64,000 nt of DNA, from assembly GCF_040581485.1 (NCBI RefSeq), contig NC_090129.1:12039501-12103500 (forward strand), read 5' to 3'. This document shows, one piece after another, positions 9,330 to 19,773 of this stretch; positions within the stretch are counted from its first letter, which is position 1; every line of letters starts with the position of its first letter. The translations under genes were made by a program, and so were the position numbers. Origin of the DNA: Linepithema humile (taxonomy: Eukaryota; Arthropoda; Insecta; Hymenoptera; Formicidae). The notes under the pieces were generated by a model. It had not been told where the DNA came from, ran no database searches, and saw only the letters and a program-made list of their open reading frames with translations.

Positions 9330-10885
9330 GCCAAACTAAGGCTCACACTACCGCCACCACCGATACGGCGGGTCAACTGGGACCCACCGGGACGGTTTCC
9401 CCGACCGCTTCTACAACAGCCGCAAACGAAGCCGACCGCCTTGAGAAATTTCTGGCCAGGGAATTACCAAAATTTGACCAAATCTCAGGACCGACAAATC
9501 ACGCAACGCACCACATTAGGCTACGTTGCGAAACGCCGATTAAACAACGATACCGCCCCAGGAACCCGGCTATGCAGGCTATTATCGACAGCGAAGTCGA
9601 GAAAATGGAAAGGGAAGGCATTATCGAACCGTCCATCAGTGCCTGGAGCTCGCCCGTAGTGATCGTCCGGAAGAAGGACGGCACATATCGATTCTGCGTC
9701 GATTTCCGGAGACTAAACCAAGTCACCGAAAAGGACATACCCGCTACCACACATAACGGCAACTCTGGACAAATTGAGGGGAGCCCGGTACCTATCTACA
9801 CTAGACTTGAAGAACGGATACTGGCAGGTACCGCTCACGCCAGAGAGCCGTCCGTTGACCGCCTTCACCGTCTCCGGTCGAAGGCTCCGCCAGTTCCGGG
9901 TCCTGCCGTTCGGCCTGCATTCCGCACCGGCTACGTTCCAACGATTGCTGGACACCGTCCTCGGGCCTGAACTTAAGCCAAACGTGCTGGTCTCGACGAC
10001 ATAGTGGTGACCAGCCAGACCCTCGACGACCACCTGCGACACCTAAAAGAGATCTTTCAACGGCTACGAAATGCTAATCTACGCCTAAATCCGGCAAAAT
10101 GCCATTTCTGCCGTAGTAGCCTGAAATACCTCGGCCACATTATCGACCGAGATGGCATCCGTACCGACCCAGACAAAGTCAACGCCATCACGAGCTGGCC
10201 GACACCTACGACGATCCGTATGGTCCGACAGTTCCTCGGGGTAGCCTCATGGTACGGACGATTCATTGCGGACTTCCCCGCTATCGCCGCGCCACTCATC
10301 CACCTCACCCGCAAAAACGTACGGTGGAGATGGACCGACAAAGAAGAGGAAGCGTTCCACAGCCTCAAACAGGCCTTAACCACCACACCGGTACTCGCCT
10401 GTCCAGACTTCAGCCGTCCGTTCGTATTGCAGACCGACGCTAGCACCGTAGGCCTTGGCGCCATACTCACCCAGCAACACGATGAGGGGGAACGAGTAAT
10501 GGCCTACGCCAGCCGAACGCTAAATTCCGCCGAAAAAAACTATAGCGCCACGGAGCTCGAGTGCTTGGCAGTGATCTGGGGTGTATGCCGAATGCGGGAT
10601 TACCTGGAGGGGTACCGCTTCACGGTTATAACGGACCACCAATCATTACGCTGGCTCCAGAAAATCGAGTCACCCACCGGACGCCTGGCCCGCTGGGCGC
10701 TCGAACTACAACAATACGACTTTGATATTAAATATCGCAAGGGCTCACAAAATCAGTTGGCGGACGCCCTTTCAAGAGAACCGGAGGTAAGCGCGGTACA
10801 GCAGGAAGAAACCTGCAAGTGGTACCGACGCTTAGAAACGGCAGTACAGGCCAACCCGGCCGAATACCCGGACTACAAGCTCTGA
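9326..10885 (+). pseudogene. Gypsy-1 reverse transcriptase and RNase H
   Basis: Typical RT blocks are spread over three frames. 9326-9750 has EGIIEPSISAWSSPVVIVRKKDG and FCVDFRRLN. 9774-10004 has LSTLDLKNGYWQVPL and LPFGLHSAPATFQRL. 10004-10885 has L-D-D-I-V-V and LNPAKCHFC, then RNase H (QTDAS, ELECLAV, TDHQSLRW, LADALSR). Frameshifts lie near 9745 and between 9960 and 10004; the second falls right at the YxDD catalytic box, which has lost its Tyr context. RNase H carboxylates look present. A TGA at 10883-10885 cuts the link to integrase. Confidence 0.85.
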
Positions 10886-12028
10886 GACGGACGCCTCTAT
10901 CGCCATCTGTTACACGACCTCAACTTCCACGACACACCAGTCGAAGAACAATGGAAGCAGTGCGTCCCCCGTAACCAAAGGGCGGCCGTCTTACGACGCA
11001 CTCACGACGAGCCAGCCGCCAGACACCTCGGGACCGCCAAGACAATTGCTCGAGTGGCCCGAACCTATTACTGGCCGAACATGTTCCGGGAGATCGCCAA
11101 CTACGTCCGGAAGTGCCAGATACGCCTCGCACATAAAGCTCTCCAACGACGACCGGCAGGCAATCTGCACTCAACTCCGGTGGGCACCCCATGGCAACAG
11201 GTGTCCATAGACCTAGTTGGCCCTCTACCACGGTCGCACCAAGGACACACATGGCTGCTAACCATGCAAGACCGGTTTAGCAAGTGGGTAGAGATGGCGC
11301 CCCTCCGACAGGCCACCGCACCCGCCGTCACGCGAGAGGTTACCAATCGGCTGATATACTGCCACGGGACACCTGACGAGATTATGTCCGACAACGGCAC
11401 CCAGTTCACATCCCGAGAATTCCGGGAATTACTCCGTACATTCGGGGTCCGACACCGTACAACTCCCGCCTACGCGCCACACTGCAACCCGGAAAGAGCA
11501 AACCGGACGATCAAAGCAATGATCGCACAATACGTAGGGCGCGACCATCGCAACTGGGACAAGCGTATACACGCGTTACAATTCGCGTATAACACCGCAC
11601 GGCACGAGGTCACCGGCTATACTCCGGCCTTCCTCAAACACGGCCGAGAACTAGCCGGGCCACACCCCGAGGACCGCACCATGCCCACCACCGGCGGGAA
11701 CCTAGAAGCGAACCGGCAGCAGCTGGAAGGAGCCTACAAAGTCGTCTGGGTGCAATTAGCACGAGCCTTCCAACGCCAGGAACGGCATTATAACCTGCGC
11801 CGCCGAGACTGGCGTCCGAAAGTTGGAGAAGAGATCTGGAAGCGAGATCGACACCTCTCCGACAAAGCCGAAGCGTTCAACGCGAAACTCGCGCCGAAAT
11901 ATATCGGGCCGCTAGTTATAAAAACGATAATATCGCCCGTCATCGTCGATTTACGCGATTCCGTAAATAACAAGTGGTATCGTCGCGTGCATGTACAAGA
12001 CCTAAAACTGGCGCCGCCCGAAAAGTAA
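10886..12028 (+). pseudogene. Gypsy-1 integrase
   Basis: The same frame as the preceding RNase H continues past the TGA. An N-terminal zinc-binding-like region (around 10990-11120) is degraded. The catalytic core from 11190 has the first Asp in VSIDLVGPLP, the second in MSDNGTQF and the Glu in NPERANRT, so the DDE set is visible. A C-terminal beta domain (KLAPKYIGPLVI) ends at TAA 12026-12028. The open stretch 11054-12028 is long, but the gene is cut off from the rest of pol. Confidence 0.85.
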
Positions 12029-12178
12029 ACACAGCCCGCACCGCATTTCTAATGTAAAACACGGGGCAAAGGTCGACCGCGCCGCAAACCCAGCCGTAAT
12101 GTTTATTATGTCGCGCGCCGCGGCGCATCCGAGTTTGTATACACAACAGGTAACCGCTAGCAATTAGTTCTCCTCGCA

Positions 12179-12667
12179 ATGTCGACACGGCAAGACGAGG
12201 TGCGTTGTCTGTTCGGCGAAATATCCGACGAGTCGGACAACGAGGCGCCTACATGCGCCCAGATCACGGTCGGCTCAATCGTACCCAGCGTAGGGACGCG
12301 GATCCAAAGATCCGACCGCGAGCAGCGGGAAAAGATAACCTGGCTATCATCACCGCCGCCGATTCAGCCCCGGCGACGGATGAGCGCGGAGCTACGGGCC
12401 ATGCATACGGCCGCAGGCCCACCAGCAGCCTCACCGCGAATGCGGATACTACGCGCGGCATCCGCCACACCGCCTTCCGCACGGACCGGCCGGCAAACCG
12501 AGCCCCCGCCGAACCCGTGGACACCGCCACGGAGATGCCCGGCTACCCGGCCATCAAGCACACCATCCGCCGCCGCCGCCTCAGCAACAACACCACCAAC
12601 TCCGACCACCCCACCAGACGTGGATGTCCAGTTGGCAGATGGGACCTGGGTGCAAGTTCCATACTGA
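12179..12667 (+). CDS. Gypsy-1 extra ORF after integrase (function unknown)
   Basis: This 162-residue frame begins MSTRQDEVRCLFGEISDESDNE. An acidic N-terminus is followed by a long Pro/Ala/Thr/Arg-rich low-complexity middle and the end DGTWVQVPY. There is no signal peptide or membrane segment, so it is not an envelope. It occupies the slot between integrase and the polypurine tract, where some insect Gypsy lineages keep an accessory ORF. A second frame (12205-12789) is also open, probably because of GC-rich composition. I prefer the first because of its sensible N- and C-termini. Confidence 0.4.
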   Translation: MSTRQDEVRCLFGEISDESDNEAPTCAQITVGSIVPSVGTRIQRSDREQREKITWLSSPPPIQPRRRMSAELRAMHTAAGPPAASPRMRILRAASATPPSARTGRQTEPPPNPWTPPRRCPATRPSSTPSAAAASATTPPTPTTPPDVDVQLADGTWVQVPY

Positions 12668-12791
12668 GGCGCCCACCGCAGCCGAAAGTACCATGTGGTC
12701 ACCACCGCCGGACGATGGTTGATACGCTTCGACCACCACGGTCAGGCGCGTTCTTCACGCCTCATTCCGCCACCCGCATCGCGTCCTAATT

Positions 12792-12805
12792 AAAAAAGGG
12801 GGTGG
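12792..12805 (+). other. Gypsy-1 polypurine tract
   Basis: AAAAAAGGGGGTGG directly precedes the TGTAAC start of the 3' LTR. Confidence 0.75.
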
Positions 12806-12930
12806 TGTAACATAGGCTTAACCCATGTTACTAGCCGCGCAATCGGCCACGACGATCGGCTGCGCATCGAGCCGCCGGCCGCAATACGTCACCGGAATGC
12901 GGCCGCCGAGTAAGGCGGCCGGGTATATAA
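12806..12930 (+). repeat. Gypsy-1 3' LTR, left piece (U3)
   Basis: It starts TGTAACATAGG after the polypurine tract and ends in GGGTATATAA, a TATA box. The insertion of the 26.5-kb unit is exactly here. The last three bases TAA are repeated at 39429-39431, where the LTR resumes with GGCCGTTGC. Confidence 0.85.
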
Positions 12931-12958
12931 AGCCGTAATCACACGATGCACGATTTTC
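12931..12958 (+). repeat. Harbinger left terminal inverted repeat
   Basis: These 28 bp are perfectly matched in inverted orientation at 39401-39428. The sequences diverge right after, although both continue with CATGC/GCATG-rich sequence. TAA precedes it. Confidence 0.9.
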
Positions 12959-13094
12959 ATGCCTGCTTTTGTGCATTCTGACCGATGCATTGTATTGTAC
13001 GTTGCTCGGTTTGCTGCTTGAAATGCTATATAAACTCATCACACGGAAGTGGCAAGCATGATGGCTCCAGTAGCATAGTATGCCTTGTCTATAT

Positions 13095-14876
13095 ATGGAT
13101 AAACAATGTATTGAATATGTGAAAATATGGATAAACATATATTGGATCAATAAAATTCAGCAACGACGACAATTAGCTGCTTTAGCTGTATTATTAAATT
13201 GTGAAAAAAAAAGAAAAATGATAAACGCAAGGAAATATGGAATCGAAAGTGGCTACAAAAAAGATATGAGGGAAGAGGAATGTTACACATGATACAAGAG
13301 GAAATTCGGTACGTTTAATGTAAATTAAATCTATTATATATAAAATATATAAATCTGGTAAAAAATTGAGTTTACGGTATTGTCGATATGATATATTTCC
13401 TAATTTTCAAGTACGCTAATTGTAACGTTTAATTACTTTTAATCACACAAATAGTTTTAAAATTATTATATTTTTTATCAAAATAAAAAAGACAAACCGT
13501 AAACTAATTATTTATTACAAATTTATATATAAAGTAAATTTTTACTACTTAATACATTAATTTTTATTACTTTTTTAAATTTAAGTTTGCAAGATCCTAA
13601 GTCCTATAAAAATTTTTATCGAATGGATGAAAATCTTTTTGAAGAACTATTAATTCGAGTTACTCCTTATATACAAAGAAAAGACACTGTAATGCGTCAG
13701 GCTATAACTCCTCGTTAAAGGTAAATAATTATAATAAATAAATAAATAATTTAATTAATATATTTTTTAAATATGTATTTAATAAAATTGCTTAATTTAA
13801 TAAATATTTTTTAAATATGTTTTTAATAAAATTGCTGTTATAGATTAGCTGCTACATTACGCTTCCTGGCATCAGGAAATTCACTTCAGGATCTTTTTTT
13901 TTGCAGTACGCATAGCTCCTAATACATTTTCGTTGATTATTCTTGATACATTAAGAGCAATAATCCTTGAGCTTCAAGACGAGTATATCAAAGTACGTTA
14001 TTATAATATTATTCCTAAACAAAAATCTTTCTTATATATTAATATTATTATATATATCTTTTCTTTAAAACTTTATTTTAGTGTCCTAATAGTGAACAGA
14101 AATGGGCTGAAATTGAAAGTGAATTTAATATTTTATGGCAGTTTCCTCACTGTATTAGAGCACTAGACGGGAAGCACATAAATTTTCGTCCCCCGAGAAA
14201 AAGTGGATCTTTTTATAGAAATTATAAAAATACAGATAGTATAATACTTATGGCCCTTGTTGATGCCACATACAAATTTATATTTGTTGATATTGGTAGA
14301 AATTGACGGATGAATGATAGTGCAGTATTTAGAGACAGTAAACTTGCACAGCATTTAAATAATGGTTCTTTAAATTTACCTGAACCTAGCTCTTTGCCTG
14401 GAAACACAACCAATCAATCAATACCTTTCGTTATAGTTGCTGATGATGCTTTTCCCCTATCGAACAATTTAATGAAACCATATCCTGAACGTGGGTTAAC
14501 TCACTGTCAAAGAATTTTCAACTATCGTCTGAATAGGGCACGAAGAATAGTAGAAAATGCTTTTGGAATGCTAGCAAACAGATTCAGAATTCTTCTCAGC
14601 ACAATTGCTTTTTCAATTGTTAAAGTAGAATTAATTACTCTTACATGTTGCATTTTACATAATTTTATTTTGTCTCGAAGACCATTTTTAGATAATATAG
14701 TTACAAATTATTCTGAAATTGATTCTCAGTGTCATCTTACTAATTTAACTAGGCAACAAGGAGGCAATAATCCTACTAGAAGTGCTAAAGCAATCAGAGA
14801 TTATTTTATGAACTATTTTAATACTACTGGTTCTGTGTCATGGCAGAATGAGGCTGTGCAAAAAGGAAATTATTAA
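13095..14876 (+). pseudogene. HARBI1-like PIF/Harbinger transposase, broken
   Basis: Four exons can be traced: 13095-13308, 13586-13720, 13844-13992 and 14082-14876, with GT-AG introns. It is a nuclease-fold transposase. Exon 4 holds ALDGKH (first acidic residue), VDIG, FNYRLNRARRIVENAFGMLANRF and a C-C-I-L-H-N-F-I end, all typical of HARBI1. Lesions: a frameshift at the A-run near 13203-13217; an in-frame TAA at the end of exon 2 (13715-13717); one extra T in a nine-T run near 13893-13901; and a TGA at 14304-14306 where Gly is usual. It cannot make an active enzyme. It lies just inside the left TIR. Confidence 0.85.
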
Positions 14877-15499
14877 TTTAGTATGTGAAGAAATATCGAA
14901 GAAATATTTATTGTAAAAAAATAGTTAGCTTTTATCATAAACGTACATAAGTGATTATCAAGAGACACGGTAGTGTCTCGCGCCAAGTTCACGCGCAGCG
15001 CAAGACCGACCGTGTATCTTTACGCGAGCACATGAGCTGATAGGAGTCGAGATTTTCATATCTCAATAATGCGTGGACCGATCGAATTTATAATAGGCTC
15101 AATCGATAGAGCACATGCGATATACATGATAAAAGTATCTTTACTTTTTTTGTACATGCTTTCTAAAAAAATATATTAATTGCCAAAGTTTGCCAAAGTC
15201 GAAATATGCCGAAATCTATGTAAGTCTTGGTCGTCGTCGTCGTCGTCTGTTCGTCATCCTTCTCTAATATATAAGTTTGTCCTTTGCCAACTAGAAGCAT
15301 CAAAATGCGACATGGTTGTCCTTTTCTACAGCCCGCGAAATGTCGATTCCCGCATAAGAGCGTCTTTTTTCTTTCCTTTCTTTTTCTAAAAAATGTCTGT
15401 CCTTTTCCAACATGGCGGCGCTCAGACCTGTCAGCTCGCAGCTTTGATGATACTAATCACATTGATATAATTAATATCGGTCGTAAAATGTATACATAA
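14877..15499. other. non-coding stretch right of the transposase
   Basis: There is no convincing gene. A GC-richer block at 14960-15060 contains GAGACACGGTAGTGTCTC, a short inverted repeat. A (CGT)n-like run (TCGTCGTCGTCGTCGTC) is at about 15231-15247. The edge between Harbinger sequence and inner cargo is probably somewhere here, but I see no target duplication that fixes it. Confidence 0.4.
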
Positions 15500-15774
15500 C
15501 GTGTTGTGGAGACCAATAGAGATAGTGTATATCATCAAAATAATAGTATGCTTTATAAAAAAATTTTTTCTCGTCTTGAAGTGCAGAAGTGTATATTTCT
15601 CGTCTTGAAGTGCAGAAGTGTAGCAAGACACATGCTGACAACACTCTTAGGCCGGTATTTAAGAAAACTCTTAGGCCGGTATTATTTAAGAAAAACGGTA
15701 AGAAATTTCATATTTTAATATTCTTTTCAGTACATATTAAAAAATACATATACATTTTTCAATATTCTTTTCAG

Positions 15775-16001
15775 AATAAAAATTTTGCAGCGGCAGCAAC
15801 AACGACAGCAATGTCAGCAGGGAAAACAATTTATATACGAGTGCTACGTAAGTTATTTAAAATTAAAATTAAAAAAAGCATCCTAAAATGAAAAAAATTA
15901 CTAATTATATTTGTTTTGTTACAGCACCACGATGGAATCGACGAAGAGGAGGCCGCGGTGGAGGTCGCGGTGGAAACAAAACGTTCCACCTCCACTTTTA
16001 A
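15775..16001 (+). pseudogene. proline/RGG-rich small gene, partial copy 1 (exons 3-4)
   Basis: Exon 3 (15775-15847) and exon 4 (15925-16001) match those of the full copies. Exon 3 has drifted and exon 4 is nearly identical (RWNRRRGGRGGGRGGNK, stop). Exons 1-2 are missing to the left. The splice signals TTCAG, GTAAGT and TTACAG are kept. Confidence 0.65.
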
Positions 16002-16808
16002 TATTAAATAAAAAAAAAAATACATATTAAATAAAATGTTATGTATTTATATATATATATAAATAAATACCATGTAGTATTATATCTCCTGATTTACTAT
16101 TATCCTGAAATAGATAGAGTATAGTGTAAATCCTGAAATAGATAGAGTCGTGTAAAGACGTTTAATTTTTAATATAATATTCAATCTAAGAGACGTTTAT
16201 CTTAATTGTTTAATTTGTAGTATTTACTAAATTTAATTTGTGGTATTTACTAAAAACGTCTGTGCACGGCTCTATCTATTTCAGGATATTATCCTGAAAT
16301 AGATAGAGTAGTGTAAATCCTGAAATAGATAGAGTCGTGTAAAGACGTTTAATTTTTAATATAATATTCAATCTAAGAGACGTATACATATATTTATTTT
16401 ATAAATACCACAAATTAAACAATTAAGATAAACGTCTCTTAGATTGAATATTATATTAAAAATTAAACGTCTTTACACGACTCTATCTATTTCAGGATTT
16501 ACACTACTCTATTTCAGGATAATATCCTGAAATAGATAGAGCCGTGCACAGACGTTTTTAGTAAATACCACAAATTAAATTTAGTAAATACCACAAATTA
16601 AACAATTAAGATAAACGTCTCTTAGATTGAATATTATATTAAAAATTAAACGTCTTTACACGACTCTATCTATTTCAGGATTTACACTATACTCTATCTA
16701 TTTCAGGATAATAGTAAATCAGGAGATATAATACTACATGGTATTTATTTATATATATATATAAATACATAACATTTTATTTAATATGTATTTTTTTTTT
16801 ATTTAATA

Positions 16809-17510
16809 TTAAAAGTGGAGGTGGAACGTTTTGTTTCCACCGCGACCTCCACCGCGGCCTCCTCTTCGTCGATTCCATCGTGGTGCTGTAACAAAACAAA
16901 TATAATTAGTAATTTTTTTCATTTCAAGATGCTTTTTTTAATTAAATAACTTACGTAGCACTCGTGTGAATTGTCCTCCCTGCTGCCACTGCTGTCGTTG
17001 TTGCTGCCGCTGCCAAATTTTTATTTCTGAAAAGAATATTGAAATATGTAATTTATGTTAATTTATGTTAATATGTATAAAATAACCGTTTATAATGTAT
17101 GTTAATCTTACCATTTATAATGTATGGTGGTAAGTTGGATAAGTTCGATTCCAAAAGCGATAATGAGGGTTGGTGTGGTGACGGTAGCGGCGGCGGAAGC
17201 GGATCCGAAGGCGGCGGCGGCGGATCCAAAGGCGGTGGCCCCGGTGGCAGCGGCGGTGGCCCCGGTGGCAACGGCGGTTCCAGTGGCAATGGCGGTGGTC
17301 CCGATGGCAACGGTGTATTAGTAAACTGTTGTTTGAAAGCCTTCAGTTCTTCTCGCAATGCAGCGATTGCTACAGCATCAGAAATCGCTGCATTGGGAGA
17401 AGTATTTTCTTTTTCTGTTTCGCTCATTTCTGTAATCATATTTTTTTTTATTACATTAATTCTATATTATATTATACTAATTACTTACTTTTTTCTGGCT
17501 CTGCGGACAT
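16809..17510 (-). CDS. four-exon proline-rich/RGG small gene, copy 2
   Basis: This is the mirror image of the + copy at 17731-18433 and essentially identical to it in all exons. The start codon lies at 17508-17510 and the stop at 16809-16811. Exon 2 (start of the MSETEKENTS part at about 17430) encodes an acidic N-terminus, a short helix with Leu/Ala, a 60-residue Pro-rich run, and PPYIIN. Exon 3 is Gln/Arg-rich and exon 4 ends in an RGG box and FHLHF. It is transcribed away from the palindrome centre. The near-perfect identity of the arms points to a recent inversion-duplication or to gene conversion. Confidence 0.65.
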
Positions 17511-17730
17511 TTTGTATCATCTGTCAGAGTCGACAGCCATAGAGTCGCATTATAAATGACTTACAAACTGTGCTACGAGAAGTGGAAATGCTGCATTGTG
17601 ATTTGTCAGCTGTCATTATAAACGCGATTGGTTACGGAAAACACCAATTGAATACTTTTGAGGCGTAGCACAGTTTGTAAGTCATTTATAATGCGACTCT
17701 ATGGCTGTCGACTCTGACAGATGATACAAA
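17511..17730. promoter_or_regulatory. candidate divergent promoter at the palindrome centre
   Basis: The two full gene copies start divergently from this 220-bp block. Its edges are inverted copies of GCATTATAAATGACTTACAA followed by ACTGTGCTACG. The inner ~90 bp are unique and hold TATAAA-like sequence on both sides. A diverged relative lies at 19226-19386. Promoter function is inferred from position only. Confidence 0.45.
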
Positions 17731-18433
17731 ATGTCCGCAGAGCCAGAAAAAAGTAAGTAATTAGTATAATATAATATAGAATTAATGTAATAAAAAAAAA
17801 ATATGATTACAGAAATGAGCGAAACAGAAAAAGAAAATACTTCTCCCAATGCAGCGATTTCTGATGCTGTAGCAATCGCTGCATTGCGAGAAGAACTGAA
17901 GGCTTTCAAACAACAGTTTACTAATACACCGTTGCCATCGGGACCACCGCCATTGCCACTGGAACCGCCGTTGCCACCGGGGCCACCGCCGCTGCCACCG
18001 GGGCCACCGCCTTTGGATCCGCCGCCGCCGCCTTCGGATCCGCTTCCGCCGCCGCTACCGTCACCACACCAACCCTCATTATCGCTTTTGGAATCGAACT
18101 TATCCAACTTACCACCATACATTATAAATGGTAAGATTAACATACATTATAAACGGTTATTTTATACATATTAACATAAATTAACATAAATTACATATTT
18201 CAATATTTTTTTCAGAAATAAAAATTTGGCAGCGGCAGCAACAACGACAGCAGTGGCAGCAGGGAGGACAATTCACACGAGTGCTACGTAAGTTATTTAA
18301 TTAAAAAAAGCATCTTGAAATGAAAAAAATTACTAATTATATTTGTTTTGTTACAGCACCACGATGGAATCGACGAAGAGGAGGCCGCGGTGGAGGTCGC
18401 GGTGGAAACAAAACGTTCCACCTCCACTTTTAA
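17731..18433 (+). CDS. four-exon proline-rich/RGG small gene, copy 3
   Basis: Exons 17731-17752, 17813-18130, 18216-18287 and 18357-18433 are joined by GT-AG introns with consistent phases and give 162 residues. Order of parts: MSAEPEKK start, acidic MSETEKENTS segment, a 25-residue amphipathic helix, a Pro-rich run (PPLPPGPP-type repeats), a Ser/Leu stretch ending PPYIIN, a Gln/Arg-rich exon (QRQQQRQQWQQGG), then PPRWNRRRGGRGGGRGG and a basic/aromatic tail. The RGG box suggests RNA binding; the Gln/Pro content suggests disorder. I do not recognise the family. Four copies in one locus and intact splice sites argue that it is, or recently was, a real gene. Confidence 0.65.
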
Positions 18434-19018
18434 TATTAAATAAAAAAAAAATACATATTAAATAAAATGTTATGTATTTATATATATATATAAATAAATA
18501 CCATGTAGTATTATATCTCCTGATTTACTATTATCCTGAAATAGATAGAGTATAGTGTAAATCCTGAAATAGATAGAGTCGTGTAAAGACGTTTAATTTT
18601 TAATATAATATTCAATCTAAGAGACGTTTATCTTAATTGTTTAATTTGTGGTATTTACTAAAAACGTCTGTGCACGGCTCTATCTATTTCAGGATTTACA
18701 CTACTTTATCTATTTCAGGATAATATCCTGAAATAGATAGAGCCGTGCACAGACGTTTGATTAGTAAATACCACAAATTAAACAATTAAGATAAACGTCT
18801 CTTACATTGAATATTATATTAAAAATTAAACGTCTTTACACGACTCTATCTATTTCAGGATTTACACTATACTCTATTTCAGGTTAATAGTAAACAGGAG
18901 ATAATACTACATGGTATTTTTTTATATATATAAATACATTAACATTTTATTTAAATAAAATACAAAATATGTATTTTTTTTTACAAAATATGTATTTTTT
19001 TTGTATTTAATATTAATT

Positions 19019-19187
19019 TTAAAAGTGGAGGTGGAACGTTCGGTTTCCACCGCGACCTCCACAGCGGCCTTCTCTTCGTCGATTCCATCGTGGTGCTGTA
19101 ACAAAACGAATAATTACTTATTTTTCATGTTTTTAATAATATATTATATTATACTAATTACTTACTTTTTTTTGGTTCTGCGGACAT
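19019..19187 (-). pseudogene. proline/RGG-rich small gene, partial copy 4 (exons 1 and 4 only)
   Basis: Exon 4 (about 19019-19100) and exon 1 (19166-19187) are present, but exons 2 and 3 have been deleted, so the first intron runs almost straight into exon 4. A few substitutions separate it from the full copies. Confidence 0.6.
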
Positions 19188-19225
19188 TTTGTGTCATCTG
19201 TCTATCAGAGTCGACAGCCATAGTC

Positions 19226-19386
19226 ATATTTATAAATGACTTACAAACTGCGCTACGCCTCAAAAGTATTTAATTGGTGTTTTCCGTAAGCCAATCTTGT
19301 TTATGACAGCTTACAAATCACAATGCAGCATTTCCACTTCTCGTAGCACAGTTTGTAAGTCATTTATAAATGTGACTCTATGGCTG
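19226..19386. repeat. second copy of the divergent-promoter hairpin
   Basis: TATAAATGACTTACAAACTG and its complement bracket a ~95-bp loop that is related to, but inverted relative to, the loop at 17560-17680. It lies right of partial gene copy 4, as the first hairpin lies next to copies 2 and 3. Confidence 0.65.
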
Positions 19387-19390
19387 TCAA

Positions 19391-19741
19391 CTGACAGATG
19401 TTTGTGTTTACAGTGAAGCGGTGGAAATATTTATGGTGTTTTTGTATTAAAAACTGCATCAGTATATTACTTAAGGTATGTTTCCGTTGTTTATTTATAA
19501 TAATTAATATATATCCGAAAATATTGCTTCACATATTACAATATGGTCGTGATAGTGATGATATGGTCTATGTGAACAATATTTACTATAAATACTATGT
19601 AGTATTATCCTGACATATATCTATCACGATAATATTTATAGTATATATTAACATTTTAAAGTATTTAATATTTAATTCAACATTTATCGTGTTAAATACA
19701 AACTATATATGTCATTTATTGGAGAAACAGAGAAAGACAGT

Positions 19742-19773
<32 letters not shown>

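Larger units (their letters stand above)
7408..12930 (+). mobile_element. Gypsy-1 LTR retrotransposon, decayed (left, main part)
   Basis: The order is 5' LTR (truncated), tRNA-Lys-type primer site, gag, protease, RT, RNase H, integrase, an extra ORF, polypurine tract and the first 125 bp of the 3' LTR. The rest of the 3' LTR lies 26.5 kb away at 39432-40220 because a Harbinger-ended unit is inserted in it. Several stops and frameshifts break gag and pol, so it is a fossil. The intact LTR would be about 914 bp (125 + 789), starting TGTAAC and ending GTTACA. Confidence 0.85.
15500..19390. repeat. chain of inverted repeats carrying four copies of one small gene
   Basis: Copies alternate in orientation: partial + (15775-16001), full - (16809-17510), full + (17731-18433), partial - (19019-19187). 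The two full copies form an almost perfect palindrome, about 16520-18720, around a 220-bp centre. Between gene copies lie head-to-head blocks bounded by ATCCTGAAATAGATAGAG and its complement (for example 16115-16290, 16500-16540, 18555-18720), which look like a small inverted-repeat element. The partial copies are more diverged, so the duplication happened in at least two rounds. Confidence 0.85.

Noticed and set aside
12205..12789. Alternative 194-codon frame overlapping the Gypsy-1 extra ORF
   Set aside because: It starts later, is Arg/Thr-rich in a way expected from frame shift of GC-rich DNA, and reads up to the polypurine tract; less plausible than the 162-codon frame.
15180..15389. 69-codon + frame rich in Ser and Phe
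   Set aside because: It includes a trinucleotide run and has no start context, domain or conservation sign.
17099..17542. Gly-rich + strand frame of 147 codons (and its mirror at 17682-18143)
   Set aside because: It is the antisense of the proline-rich exon 2; the other strand has matching splice sites and phase across four exons.
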